Of a stretch of 64,000 nucleotides of DNA, positions 1 through 12,245 are shown one piece after another (the stretch's first letter is position 1; each line of letters opens with the position of its first letter). Under the pieces are notes generated by a model, which saw only the letters and a list, made by a program, of their open reading frames with translations, was not told where the DNA came from and ran no database searches. Source of the stretch: Chamaecrista fasciculata (taxonomy: Eukaryota > Streptophyta > Magnoliopsida > Fabales > Fabaceae); assembly GCA_003254925.1 (NCBI GenBank), contig QANZ01039163.1, forward strand, positions 1 through 64,000, in the 5' to 3' direction. A program made the position numbers and the translations under genes.

Positions 1-368
1 TTTTAATTTTCCTTCCGCTGCGCTCCCTCTGTGATTTCCCAACACAGGGCTACCGTGTATCTCGCCCGAAAGTTCGCCAGAAACTTGAGGGACCAAAACG
101 GAACTTAGAGCAAACTTGAGGGACTAAAATAGGACTTTGGCCCAAAAAAATTAAGGTTAGGATATAATTGACACCAACTTTTCACATTGGGGGCATAATT
201 GACACAAAACAAACGTTAGGGACATAACTGAAACTAACCCCAAACGTTAGGGGCACAAAAGGGTCTTTTACCAATTTTTTTTAAGAAACCACATATCAGA
301 ACATCCTTTTTTTTATTTTCTATTTTCTAAAATATATTGCTAAGAACAGTGAAATCAAACATATCTTT
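1..368. other. Non-coding left edge with repeat remains
   Basis: No gene is visible. Bases 60-265 hold short sense and antisense phrases of the 'gggaccaaaa / ggggcataattgac' kind, typical of decayed foldback MITEs, but no closed terminal inverted repeat can be drawn. The stretch ends in the left target-site duplication of the SINE that follows. Confidence 0.4.
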
Positions 369-540
369 CAATGGCCTAGTAGTTCCTCACTTGGTCCCTT
401 AACCAAGGAGCGGGGGTTCAAATCTCATCTTTAGGAATGAAAAGTATTCTGTGACCAGTCGTTTACCCTTAAGTGGAAGACCCGCAACGAAAAAATTAGT
501 CACTGTTTCCGACGGTGAATACTCTTAATTTATATAAAAA
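369..540 (+). mobile_element. tRNA-derived SINE, apparently full length
   Basis: A 172-bp insertion flanked on both sides by the same 12-bp direct repeat AAACATATCTTT (357-368 and 541-552). Near its 5' end it carries a Pol III A-box-like stretch (TGGCCTAGTAGTTCC) and a B-box-like GGTTCAAATC, and it ends in an A-rich tail. These are the hallmarks of a plant tRNA-derived SINE moved by LINE machinery. The intact duplication suggests a fairly recent insertion. The family was not identified. Confidence 0.85.
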
Positions 541-744
541 AAACATATCTTTTAGTTTTTTTTTTATTTTAAAAATTCAAAAATTATTTCGGAATAATAG
601 AATCAAACAAGCCCCATATTTCTACTATAATCTTTTTGTGTATCTTCATATACCAATCATGTAATAAAGAGTAGTCTTATTTAATTCATATATATATAAT
701 TTTTATTAAAAAAAATTGTAAGTTCATACTTCGCAATAAAAAGT

Positions 745-1180
745 TAAGTTGTTATTTTGGTTTTTTAAAATATTCAAATTGATTTTAAATAGTGACAAAA
801 TATTTCACTTTAGTCCCAAACTATGAATATGATCATATTTTTCTCATTTCAATTCAAATGTGACAAGTCTAAAATAATGTATTATTCTCAAATAATATTT
901 TTTTTATCCAATTGAGAATGTTGGTAAATGAGGTCAAAGTAAACCGATTATTTCACGATCAAACAAGTAAAATTGATTATATCATTTGTTTCAAGTTCGA
1001 ATACGACGAGTTCAGAACTACAAATTACTTTTAATAAATTTTTTAAATTTGAAATAAGATAGGAGTGAAATATAACCAAATTTAATAATTTAGGATTAAA
1101 TAAAATATTTTGTCAATATTTAAAATCAATTTAAATATCTCAAAACATAAAAGACCAAAATAATTATTAGTTCATATATT
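745..1180. mobile_element. Foldback MITE, long diverged inverted repeats
   Basis: The left arm (TTTTGGTTTTTTAAAATATT, then AAATTGATTTTAAATAGTGA) is mirrored by the right arm read in reverse (AAATTGATTTTAAATATTGA). Both arms contain TGACAAAATATTT. Exact ends and target duplication are not clear. The interior phrase TGAAATAAGATA recurs in the 19.35-19.86 kb element, so the two look like one dispersed family. No coding capacity. Confidence 0.55.
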
Positions 1181-1420
1181 TAAGATCAAAATCACCCTTT
1201 TACTTCAAAAGAATAAGTTAATTATTGTGATTTGTTATTAAAATAGAAGATGGGTGTGAGGAGCATGTAGTAAGCATTACCGAAACAAGTGCAGCACGTA
1301 TTCTTTGCATTTGTAACTTGTGTATTCATTTGTGAATTTGTTTCCGATTACGCAATTCGAAAGCAAGTCTGGTAGTCTTTGATTCTTTATTCCGCTCTGT
1401 CAATTTCTTCCGTCGTTTCA

Positions 1421-2609
1421 ATGGCATCCAACGCAGAGAAACTTGCAGATCAAAACCCTACCAAAACCCTAGACCCCGCCGCCAAACCACATGCTGATTC
1501 TTCTTCCCAAGACGCACCAACCGATGCGTCTTCCAACGCCGCCGTATCCACCGAAATGATCCCTATTGTGGGTTCGGTTGCAGAAAGTGATGCTCCGCTT
1601 TCCGATATTCAGAAGAAGATGCGCCGGGCTGAGCGCTTCGGCATTTCGGTCCAGTTATCTGAGCAAGAGAAGCGCAATTCCAGAGCCGAAAGGTATTATC
1701 TAACATAATGTTGGTAGTTTGGGATATTTTTATTAGGGTTTTCTTTCATGTTATTACTCCCCTGTAACTATTTCTTTTCTCTGGGCTGTTGATTGCTTTT
1801 ATTACCCTCTTATAAGCGAATAAATAATTTCTACGTGTTAATTGATATTGCAAAAGTCTACGACATTTCACTGAAGGATCTCCATGGAAACTTCCTACTA
1901 AAAATATGAAAGCAAAATAAATTGGTTGATGGAACTGAGGTTTGACTTGATATGTCATTTCCGACACCTCATTGTTACAGGTTCGGCACTAGGTCTACAG
2001 TACAAGCATCAGCTGCATCAGAGGAGCTAAAGAGAAACGCTAGAGCGGAGAGGTTTGCCCTTTCCTATTGTTGATTTTCTTATTTGCTGTTTTATTGAAT
2101 TTTTAGTTTGTAACAATATAATAAAAATAAATACTGTAACTGGATATGCCTCATAGGTTTGGCATTCCCTGTTCGTCTACTACTGCTGACAATGAGCAAA
2201 AGAAGAAAGCTCGGCTTGCTAGCTTCCCACCAGCTTCCAATCCTGATCCTTTGGAGGAAGAGAAAAGGAAAGCAAGAGCACTTAGGTGTGTATCAGAATG
2301 CCTACCTCCTTGTGCTTCCTGTTGCAGATAATATGATATTTGAATGTTCACACTAATTCCTTTTATTAATATTTTTAACTTGTTCTGTTCTCTGCTTCCA
2401 GGTTTTCAAATCCACCATCAAGTTCTCTATCTGAAGCTAGTGGCAGAGGGAATATTGAGCCAGTAAGGCCAACTTTCCAACTTTTAGAGGGATAGGAATT
2501 AGGAAGAAAAAGAAAAAAGTATATCGGTGTGCTGCTTTGTTTACTGATCTGTTTCTTTGTTCTAAACTAGAAGGCAGCTATTGCAGGCAATGCTGGTGGA
2601 GCGGCCTGA
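1421..2609 (+). CDS. MOS11: MOS11 / CIP29-like mRNA export factor
   Basis: Five exons: 1421-1692, 1981-2052, 2157-2285, 2402-2462, 2571-2609 (573 nt, 190 aa), all with GT/AG introns and continuous frame. The N-terminal half is acidic, Ala/Pro/Ser-rich and low in complexity. The C-terminal half carries repeated RAERFG-type motifs ([16 protein letters not shown], then two more RAERFG/ALRF units created exactly across three splice junctions), which define the THO1/MOS11 C-terminal domain. In Arabidopsis, MOS11 is a nuclear protein homologous to human CIP29. It works with the TREX/UAP56 mRNA-export machinery and was found as a modifier of snc1 immunity. The ATG at 1421 is chosen because it begins the MASNAEK reading frame with plant context; an upstream in-frame TTG is not a start. 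A probable 3'-UTR intron lies at 2647-2831 (GTAAGT...GTGCAG). Upstream sequence is repeat-rich. Confidence 0.92.
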
Positions 2610-2849
2610 ATGGCTGCTTGCTTCCTTAATAGTAGGAAATTTTCTGGTAAGTTAATACCATCAGGTCTTGTTTCGCAAAGTGGTGGTATTTTGCCCTTTT
2701 TCTAAAAAAAATCCCTTTGTATCTATTGCCTTTTTTAATTCACTATGTCCTAATCTGTAACTTCATGTAAACTATCATTCTTAATTTCTTGTAATGTTTT
2801 TTCTTTTCTTGTTGTGAAAACTCTTGTGCAGGTGTAGCTTATAATGGTT

Positions 2850-4650
2850 CAAGATTCATTTAAAGGCCTCCATAGTCCGTATTGTATGTACTTTTTCACA
2901 TAGTAATACCCGGGTGCAGCTATCATTAATGTATTTCACCAAGATATGGCCAACATTCAAGTCGTCTGAATATTTCTTTTGAGTGGTCATGTCATTGTTT
3001 TACAAGGTGTAATTAGATAACAAATTGGCATTTATTTTCATAGTGTTTGCTTGTCTTTAAATCAGGTAAGATTAGAAATTTTATTATCTACAGCCTAGAA
3101 AACAAATAAAATGTTTGCCCTCCTTCACTTTTTGTCTTGAAGTCTTGACATAAAGGGGGCCTAAACCCCAAGCTAAACAACCAACGCTGGGCATGGGGGC
3201 TTCTAAAGTTCTTTGGCTGTTAATATGTTCGATTGCAATTTGCAACATATAGGGACCATTTCAACACTTCAAAATAATAATAATAAAATATCCTGCAAAC
3301 GATTTTATTTAATATCTTCAACACATTCCTCCTTTTGTTCACAGTGAAAATATTACGTTGAACACTATTTTAACTTGAGATAAACTTGCAAGATGTCTCG
3401 AATGGATTTTATTATTATTTAAAAGTTTTCTTCGTTCTTTATTTATTGTCATGGTTGTGATTTGCTGCTCCTGAAAAAGCTTTAAGACCAACTCTATTGG
3501 TTTCTGCCAAGGAATAGTAGTTAGTTATTCTCTTAATATATCCCTTCTTATTAATCAGTGAATGAAGGAAGAAGACGCGAATCGTGGCTTTTTTAATTTA
3601 TTTATTTTTTGGTTAAAGGTTCATTTTGGTCCTAAATGTATGCCCTAATGTTCATTTTGGTCCATTATGTTTCAAAATGTTTCATTTTGGTCCTAAATGA
3701 AACATTTTGCCAACATTTAGGACCAATTTGAACATTTTGAAACACAATGGACCAAGATGAACTTTAGGGCATACATTTAGGACCAAAATGAACCTTTAAC
3801 CTTATTTTTTTAAGTTATTGAGGCGTCAAGAGAAATTGCTGTTGCTCTGCTTGGCTCCTTGCAAACGCGTGACAAATTGCTTCAAAAGATTGCCATCACG
3901 TAGTAGAGAGAGGTCTTGCTAAAGTGAGAAAGAAATATAAAGAATAAAAAAGCGTACGTTGATATTTAGTTGTGTTAGATTGAAATTTGATTTTCTTATT
4001 TGTTTTCTAATATCAGAAATTTTTATCTATTACTTTAGCATATCCATTCTCAAGATAGTAGCATAACATTAAACTGATAAACGTGAAAACCAGACTATGC
4101 TATGGTGTGAATGAGAGTTTAAAGCCATTAGATTGTTTAAAATTGGTTTTAAAATAAAGTTCTATTATAATATATGTGAATTTTTAGTATGATTTAATAA
4201 TTGAAGTTTTTCCATTTAAAACTTAAAAGGTATGAACTCGATCTTTTATTTGCAAAATGAAAAGGAAAAGAAAAGAAAACTACATCAGAGGACATAATTG
4301 TAGATTCATTGCCAAAGTACATAAAGATAAACTCGACAATTTTTACAAGAAAAAAAAAAAAAGGAAAACCTAATATGATACAAGAAAACCTAATATGATA
4401 CACTTGACAGAATTTAAGAGGGATATGATACAATAATAAGCTGAAATTCCCTTGATGGCAATGATAATTGATTTATCCTTATGGCTGCATATGTGATTTC
4501 TTCTTGCTTCCGTATAATTTAGCAGCCAGTGTTTTAGGTTGGGAGGGATGATTAACAACCTTAGTTTTCGTTTGAGGATGAGATATCTTGTTCATAAGAA
4601 TCTGTGATAACTTGAGAAATCTGAAGAGATTTTAAGGGAAGTGCAGAATT
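2850..4650. other. Intergenic DNA between two convergent genes
   Basis: Apart from the hairpin MITE at 3611-3801, I see no gene here. Sequence is AT-rich, and the short open frames have no recognisable protein features. The 3' ends of the MOS11 and PP2C transcripts presumably fall at its two edges. Confidence 0.5.
3611..3801. mobile_element. MULE-like hairpin MITE with 9-bp TSD
   Basis: A 191-bp near-perfect foldback. The left end GGTTAAAGGTTCATTTTGGT is matched by the reverse complement at the right end (ACCAAAATGAACCTTTAACC), and complementarity continues almost to the centre. It is bounded by perfect 9-bp direct repeats TTATTTTTT (3602-3610 and 3802-3810). The 9-bp duplication points to the Mutator superfamily. 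It has no coding capacity. A transcript through it would form a long hairpin. Confidence 0.85.
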
Positions 4651-4657
4651 ATTTGGT

Positions 4658-6844
4658 CTACAATGTGGCAGAGCCACCTCCTCTGATTGAAAGAGGAGAG
4701 CCATAAAGAGAGCCAGAATCAGTGAGTTTGGGATTAAGAAATACAACTATGACTGTTATATCATCATGGAAGTGTCTTCTCACCCCTTGTTCTATCTTCT
4801 GCATATCTGAGAATCTCATTTCTCTCTTCCTTGCTGCTTCTCGAAGTGCTGCTTTTACAAGCCTCCTCGCAATTCCCTATTACATGAAACACCCTTCACT
4901 ACTCACATAGAAAGAAACTCTCCAGAATCATCACTTTTTACTTGTTAAGGTGAACAAACATGTAACTTAGTCATTGAAAGATACACAAGTTAACGACTCA
5001 ATTTTTAAAAGTTTAGTTTATACACAGCCTTTGAAAGTTGTGGAGGCATCTGCCAATACAATTTAGTAGTCCCTTGAGCCTATTTTTCAGGGACCAAATT
5101 GTAAGAATAAAAAGACTAAAATGTATTCGATCAAGGACTTTCAAGAATTAAAGAGTGTAAATTAAACTTTCAAAGATTGAGTTGTTAACTCGTATATCTA
5201 TTGACACCAAGTTATGTGTTTACTTTTTCAAGGTACTAGTGTGGCTGCAAAATTCTGAAATGGATAAAGGGTAATCTTACATTGCGTGGGTAATTGCTGA
5301 CAATGTTGACAGCCTCTTGGTTGCTAAGATGCTCCCATAATCCATCAGAAGCAAAAATGAGAAATTGATCCTCTGGTTGGAGTTTATGGGTTGATATTGA
5401 TGGCTCACTACTAAGTATTGGCTTGAAGAAGGGTTCAGGCAATCTAAACTTCCATGGTAGAGGCTCTCTGTTGAATTCTGCCTTTTTCAAATATGCATCA
5501 CCGATGGATCTTGAAACCTGCACACAAGACAAATTCTATCAACATCAGATTTGATGTGGCAACCATTGTATATGGAACTGAGTCATAGTTGAATCATGAC
5601 GTTTGAGCGTTTACTTTGTTTTACTATGAGTTAAAAAAAATTATGACGTTTGAGCGTTTACTTTGTTCTACTATGAGTTAAAAAAAAATTTGTACCCTTA
5701 CTAACAATTATAACTTTTGACCTAATAGTAAGTCCAATAGACTACACTACTGCATCAATATTTCTAGGATGTCTACAAGTTATAAAGATGAGTTCTTTTT
5801 GTTTTTGCTTAGAAGGATTTTGATTTTTGAGCTTATTGTATAATCTAAGAAGTAACATAGATCTTCCAAAGCTGTACCTGTATGAGGCCTTTGACACGCC
5901 AAACATTGTGTTTCACAACCAGGATTTGTGGATCATAAGGGTGCTTTGACCGAATCTCATCTCTCACTGTTTCTATGTTGACATTGTGTTCTGCAGATAA
6001 TTGAATAGCTTCTATTTCTCTTGTTGACCTCTCAAATCTTCCCAACACCACCCTGGAATCTCCAGCATTTGCAACATATAACAAGCCATTGCAAATTATC
6101 CCCACCAAACAACATGTTCCAGTGGATGCAATCTCTGGCTTACTTATCCACTGCTTCTTCACCTGACACAGAAAATCTCTCTCTGTTGCAGAATATGCCC
6201 TTCTGATAGCATTCTCTGACATGCCTTGATCCTCACCTACAATCCCTGAGTCACATAGAAAAATTATTAATACAGTTTTCTGGTCAGAAATATGGTTATA
6301 ATGAAGTTCTTTATGCCTCTTATGTGTCTCAAGAAAACTGCAAGCAAGGATTATGGTTATTATATAGTAAATATGAACCAACAAGGGTTCAGGCATGTGG
6401 AAGGAGTTAGTCTTTCACAACCTTGTGGTTCCACCTTCAAATTCTTATTAAGAGAGTTGTCCATATTTATTGCACGACAGTGTCTTAATTATTTCTACTG
6501 AAACATATCTGTGAAAAATCAAAACAAAATTATAATAAAGATGAGAGATTACTTTTGAGATTGAAGAAGAGATTGTCAGTGACAAACTGCGAGGCCTCGG
6601 TTCCACCATGACCATCATAGACACCTATGAAGGTTCCTTGAGGGCCCAGAAAGTTGGAGCTCAAGGGTCCAGATTCAAGCTGGCTTTGATCCTCCAATGA
6701 ACTATTAGCTTGAACTACAGCCATTGAGAATTCACCATAAACATGGTTCCCTAAATCCTTATACCATAGCAACCCATCAACTCTCCCATTATTCAAGTCT
6801 TCATCTTCACCTTCTACAGATGGCTTCCAGCAGGATCTAACCAT
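4658..6844 (-). CDS. PP2C-D1: Clade D protein phosphatase 2C (PP2C.D1/SSPP-like)
   Basis: Four exons on the minus strand: 6844-6553, 6245-5878, 5517-5281, 4876-4658 (1116 nt, 371 aa), each junction GT/AG and in frame. PP2C motifs appear in order: GVYDGHGG around residues 75-81 (metal-binding Asp77), [15 protein letters not shown], and [11 protein letters not shown] near the C-terminus. The VKKQW and HNVWRVKG phrases are typical of plant clade D. These Mg/Mn-dependent Ser/Thr phosphatases act at the plasma membrane. Arabidopsis clade D members dephosphorylate the H+-ATPase and are inhibited by SAUR proteins in acid growth, and At5g02760 (SSPP) also restrains senescence signalling. Length is slightly below the usual 380 aa or so, but all core motifs are present. 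Introns carry a MITE (4951-5231) and a short tandem duplication (5596-5690). Orthology to At5g02760 rests on family plus neighbouring SGR9 and MOS11. Confidence 0.93.
4951..5231. mobile_element. MITE in last intron of the PP2C gene
   Basis: Imperfect inverted repeats of about 70 bp. The left arm contains ACTTAGTCATTGAAAGATAC and AAGTTAACGACTCAAT. The right arm, reverse complemented, gives ACTTGGTGTCAATAGATATA and GAGTTAACAACTCAAT. It lies wholly within the intron 4877-5280, leaving both splice sites untouched. Target duplication is unclear. Confidence 0.6.
5596..5690. repeat. 47-bp tandem duplication in PP2C intron
   Basis: Two adjacent copies of a unit beginning ATGACGTTTGAGCGTTTACT and ending in a run of A, differing at only one or two positions. 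It sits in the intron 5518-5877 and does not touch the splice sites. Confidence 0.85.
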
Positions 6845-6859
6845 TTTTTTGAAGGCAAT

Positions 6860-9800
6860 CCCTTGATGTAATAAAAGCTTATCTTTTAGAGTTTATCACA
6901 CAAAATTTATGCAATCAATAATCGATTAGTTTATCAAAACCAAAGCCAATTAATCTCTAACCTTTAGGTTCCTGATGTTATATATATATATACCCAGAAG
7001 AAGCAGACAGGATCAGAAATGAACAAAATTCAGAAAGAGACCAAATGGGTATGGGCTGAACTGACTAAAGAATGTATCTTGTGAGGAAAACCATAAAGTA
7101 TTTTCATGCAAAGTACAGAGAATATGGAGGCATGTTGTTTCTAATACTCTGTACCTTATCTCAGTTGAATGGGTTTTGGGACCTTAGTAGTGTGCCATAT
7201 TTCAGGAACAGAGTTATCTGTAGGAAAAAACATAAGAGATTAAATAGGACAGAGTTGGTCGAAGATCTCAGTGATCTAAGGGTGCAGTAGAATATGGATA
7301 AGAGTAGAATTTGGAGCTTTATGTCAGACAGGATCTTAGATCAGGAAATGAAGAGAGATTTGAAGTGAAGTACAAACTCTGACATTTTGATCCATTTGTC
7401 CCTTCTCATCTTAACTTAGTTTCTATTGTGGCAAAATGGGTTTTTTAAGGGTCTTTTATTCAGTTTCATGGCTGAGATTTTGGGTTCTATGACCTTTATT
7501 AAGCAGTAATCCTCGGTTTTAGGCTACTTTTGGCTTGCCTAATAGTATTATTTCCATTTTCAATTTTTCAAGGTTTATAACATGATTTCTTTTTCTCCAT
7601 TTTCAAATTTTCGTGAGAATTCAAACCTTTACTAGAGTTGGATAAGTTCATGACCGACAATCTTTCAATCCATAATTGTTTTTAATAACTTTTTTTAAAT
7701 ATTTCCATTTTTCACCAATACATGAATTTCAAGGAAAAGATAAGTCCTTCACGGTTGTAAATATGTACAAAAAAAAGTAAGAGCGAATCATAATATTCCA
7801 AGGTGTTTAATTTATCACTTATCTAAGTGTTTTTTTTTTTCTTTTTTAATTTTGGGTTTGGGGCTCTAATTCTCATTTGAGAATGATTACTCTTGCTTTC
7901 AAAAAAAAAAAAAAGAGAATGATTATTCTTGTACAGGGTTTACCTAATTTTTTTGTGGACATCAACAATATTTCTTCCGTATTCGTATGGTCAAATAGAT
8001 TATGTAGTCAGAAACCATTCGTCATGAATTAAAAAAGGAATTAATTTTAAAGCCAGGTAATATATACCAATTAATACCAAACTCTAATGCAAAAATAAAA
8101 TAAATTAAATTAAACTTCCCAATAACACAATTCTCATCAAAATAAAACTCCTCCTGCATTTAATCACCTGCAGTTTATATAACTGAATTTTTTAGACTAA
8201 TTATTTCACTCAAATTTAGAAAGCAGTTTATGAAAAAGAAAAAGAAAAAGAAAAAAAACATCAAGCACCACGCTGGAACTTGATTATATCCATAATTCAC
8301 CAACACAAACTAGGCCACTTATATCTTATTAGGTACATGCCACTTAAAGCTAAATCCCATAGACCATATATGAATTTCAATTTGGGAAATGAGAATTGTA
8401 ATTAGATTTAATTATAATTATGATGGAGATATTTTGTTGGGCAACCAAAATTTTGTGGATATGTGTGACTAAAGAAGCTTCTGGTTAATCCCTTTTCTTC
8501 TCTCAACGCTCAACTGCCGACCCAAATGAGAGAGAAACATGGATCATGCATCCTCCATTGCCCATCCTCTCTCATAAACTCATAACTTTCTCTCTCTTCT
8601 CTCTTCTTTCTCTCTCTCTCTCTTCATGTTGCTTTCCATCACCAAATGACGTGTTAGCAAACCAGCCTGACTCATAACTCATATGTTGACATATTTTTCT
8701 TATAACAGCTAATACACTTATAGTGTTAGTTTAAGGGAACTAAATTTTAGAAAAGTTCAAATTGAAATTGTAGATGAAGAAAAAAGAAAAAAAGTAAACG
8801 CCAAAAATTGGCTTTCTTTTAGTTCAGAAAGTTCATTTTTATTGTCTAAAATCTAAATGATTATCGGATTGTAAAGTTGATGTTAAGCTATAGAGGGTGG
8901 AATGGAATTATGCTATGTTGAAAAGATTTTTTTTTTATAAAAATGTTATACTAAGTTGATTTTTAAAGAAATATTAATCTAAAATAAAGAAAGTATATAT
9001 GACAATGATATGGTTAACTGCAAACAGATCAAGTATTATTGTTTGTTATAATTTGACTATTTGAGAAATAGAAAATATATAATCTATTCTATATTTAGTT
9101 GTCCAAATATTAATTTGCTTGTTAGAGTGATTTGATGGATCATCTTTAGAAACACATAGCAAAATAACTAATAAGTGAACTGAGATAATTAAGAGCATTG
9201 AATCAAAATCGAATGGTATGGGGGACCAAGGGCCTAAAAATTGCCAATACTGCCTTTGGAAGGATTAATGCAGCTTAAGTTATAATTAAGGATTAGATGA
9301 CATGGGATGTATCATGTATGTACCCAAGTAATTAGCAATTATCATATTCTTTTTGGCTAAAAAAAGTTATTCATTCTTATATATAAAGGGTTGTCACTAA
9401 AAAGTATAATTAGATTCAACTTTTCTAAGAAAATATGAGAATATATTGCTACCTCTAATATTTTTTTTTNTAAATAATAATATCTATATAATCTAGAGAC
9501 TAAAATGTAAGTTCACTCTATAATCTATATATATATATTAAAATCAATTATATCTAGAAGTGATCAAATAGCAAATGAATGAAATGGGAATATGACCCTA
9601 ATATTCGTTATCTTCTCTTGGCATCCATTTTGTATCCCAAAATAAATGTCACAAGTTAATGAACTCCTAATTTATTGTCCTCCTCATAAACCCATAAAGT
9701 CCAAAAGGTTAAAACTTGAAAGCCCTCCAACTCACAAGCTTTATGTGATCATTCACATCAACTTTACCATTCTGCTTGTGACCTCATTTGAGTCATCTCG

Positions 9801-10060
9801 TCTATCTCTTTCACATTCTCATTTTCATTTTCATCAACCATACAAAATTACAAATTATTAATCACTTTTATTACTATCTCTGTCAAACCTCAAGAGCCTT
9901 GTTGTTTCCTTTGGGTCCAGAAGGAAAAGCATTAATTCTTTCTTCAAAGCACCCACAACTCCAATTAATCATCATCAAATAAAAAGCCTTTGCTGGTTCA
10001 AATTTGAAAGCCTGAAACATATGTAAAGTCAGCTAGCTTAAACAAAAAATTATAGTAAAA
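6860..10060. other. Gene-poor AT-rich intergenic region
   Basis: The first part must hold the PP2C promoter and 5' leader, including a (TA)n run near 6980. A CT-rich tract lies near 8580-8630 and a GAAAAA-type run near 8235. One unresolved base is at 9470. No open frame shows family features, and I see no transposon with readable ends. Confidence 0.45.
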
Positions 10061-10070
10061 GATATAGATA

Positions 10071-10602
10071 TTAAATGCAATCTTCTGGACATCTGCTTTC
10101 ATCATCACTCTTCAAATCTTGAGAGTGACACTGAGAATGATCATAATCTTGTAAAAATTTGTGCATATAAGTGTCTGAGATTGGTGGGTTTGGCTTTGTT
10201 TGATCTGATTCCCATGGTAATAAGCTGAAAGACTCGAGCTTCTTCTTCAAATATTTGAGTCTTCTCTCAGCTCTCTCTCTTAATTTGATCTCTTCTCTGA
10301 GTTTCTTTTCCAGCTCAATTAACTGCTCACCAACGTAACCCACATGATTTTTTTTAGGACACAAAAATGGAATCAAATCACACGGGAGAATTAAAAGGAG
10401 AATGTGTTTAAAACATGAAGTCACAGACCTTGTTGCTTATAGATTTTGCTTCTTCATTTGCGATTTTCGAAGCCTGTCTCTCTGCGAGCAATCTTCCTCT
10501 GAGGCATTCCACAGTGTTGAACTTGAAACCCTCGTCTTCTTGCATTCTCTTGTGGCTGTGAAGTAATCCATTGAATAACAATAACGAATGTGATGATTCC
10601 AT
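10071..10602 (-). CDS. Small coiled-coil protein, function unknown
   Basis: Two exons: 10602-10429 and 10322-10071 (426 nt, 141 aa). The donor after SISNK and the acceptor AG before LIELEKK keep frame. The N-terminus is MESSHSLLLFNGLLHSHKRM. Residues about 25-105 are a highly charged, heptad-like helix (GRLLAERQASKIANEEAK, then LEKKLREEIKLRERAERRLK), predicted coiled coil. The last 35 residues are acidic and polar. There is no signal peptide, membrane segment or catalytic motif. I recall similar short plant proteins annotated only as uncharacterised, so no function is proposed. An alternative acceptor further upstream would add a few residues but gives poorer coiled-coil continuity. It lies on the same strand as its neighbours PP2C and SGR9, more than 1.6 kb from the latter. 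Confidence 0.75.
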
Positions 10603-12245
10603 TTTACAATGTACATAATATATAGTAAGTCATAACAAAGAACAAGAATTAAAACCCAAAATTTCAAAACCCACCTCCATGTATGAATATGATCCTGCTT
10701 GCTAGTAGTAACACCTATCATTTCCTTATATTCTATACCCCAAAAATGAAACCTTGGTTGATTTTACCAGGATGGAGAATCCGTGACGCTATTAATGTCC
10801 AAGAAAAACAAAATGCTTGTTATTATTATGGGTACTAAAGATTTTGAAAATCAAGAATGAGCGTGGAATCTTGCTCTTAAGTCCATCAACCTCCAATGAC
10901 ATTTGTGTGCCATTGATAGGTGAGTCGATCAGTAGATTATTGTAAAAATTGTAAATCGTAAATTATTTTTTTAATTACTAGGCCATCAACTCCCAAATAA
11001 TATTATAAATTAGAGGAAACCTGCTAAATCCAAAGGGGTTTGGATTAATTATATATAATGGAGCATTTGTTGGAAAGTGTAGCCGTAGGGTGTAAATTTC
11101 AAATTTCAAACCTGGAACAATTTTTGGTGGAAGGGGAATTGTACAATTGTTAATTAAGCACAAGATTACAGACAAACAGACTTCAATTAAAAAGAGTTTC
11201 CATCTAAAATAGCAACTTTAGTCTAATGTGTGTTCATTGTTCAGTTCTGAAGTTTGAAACAGAACGTACTTATTTTAATTTGTTCAGCTCCTACGGTTTC
11301 AGTTCCAACAAATATTACTGTAGACTCACGTGATATATATATATATATATATGCAAAGTTTGATTCTTGAGATGAGATACAATGGGTCATGAGTCAATAA
11401 GATAATAACACGTGAAAGAGTTAGTTGTATGTAACTAGTGATGTGACTCCATACACAGTTTTAATTAGTTTAAAAAAATATTATTATTTTATTATTTTTT
11501 AGCATTAAATTACATCAATGACTATAATTATATCACATCAAGCATCCCACGTGAAGAATCAAATTTTGCATGTTAGTTAGTGTAAGTAAGTATGATTTTA
11601 ACAAGTTTGAAGCTAATAGTAGGAAAGGCTTGCTACTTTTGAGATGGGCTTTGGGTCGAATGATTTGGGCTAGTATGAGACAGGACCCATAAAAAAGATT
11701 GGCATTTTGCTTAGTGAGGAAATTTAGCTTGCGATGTTAACAAGCAAATTATTTTGTGAGACTGGTATTTGATACCTGAAATTCCTTGTTAATTACAAAG
11801 GAATTTGTCTCCCTTGTTCATCAGGAGTTCGTACGTTTCATAGGATGTCGGTTTGATTAATTAGTTCCAATGGCGTGTGAGCACAAGGCACTTAGGCATG
11901 CACAGTATGAATAATGAGTGATGAATCACGACGAAACAATAAAGCCCCAATTGAATGCACAATAAAACTCCAAACACAATTAAGCTCTAAAATGTGCTGT
12001 GCTGTACAATTTCCTTCCTTATATGATATATATATCTCATCCATCTCTATCACCATATTAAGAGCCTCTCTCTCTCTCTCTCTAACTAAATAGAATACCC
12101 ACTTTAATTGTCCTTCCAACCATAGCCACTAGAGTCTGTATCTTGTATCTGTAACCACACCCCACCAAATATAAGAATTATATTCATAACAAACTTACAA
12201 ATACAAGCCTAGACAAACAAATTTATTTACCAATTAGCCCTCACA
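10603..12245. other. Intergenic region upstream of the coiled-coil gene
   Basis: Contains an (AT)n microsatellite near 11333-11352 and a (CT)n tract near 12065-12084. No protein-like open frame is present, and no repeat has readable boundaries. The right edge carries the 3' end of the SGR9 transcript. Confidence 0.4.

Noticed and set aside
7072-7290. 72-codon plus-strand open frame upstream of the PP2C gene
   Set aside because: No domain, poor context, and it overlaps the expected PP2C leader/promoter. Length is expected by chance.
11892-12119. 75-codon minus-strand frame before SGR9's 3' end
   Set aside because: Built largely on a CT microsatellite (REREREAL); no protein-like features.
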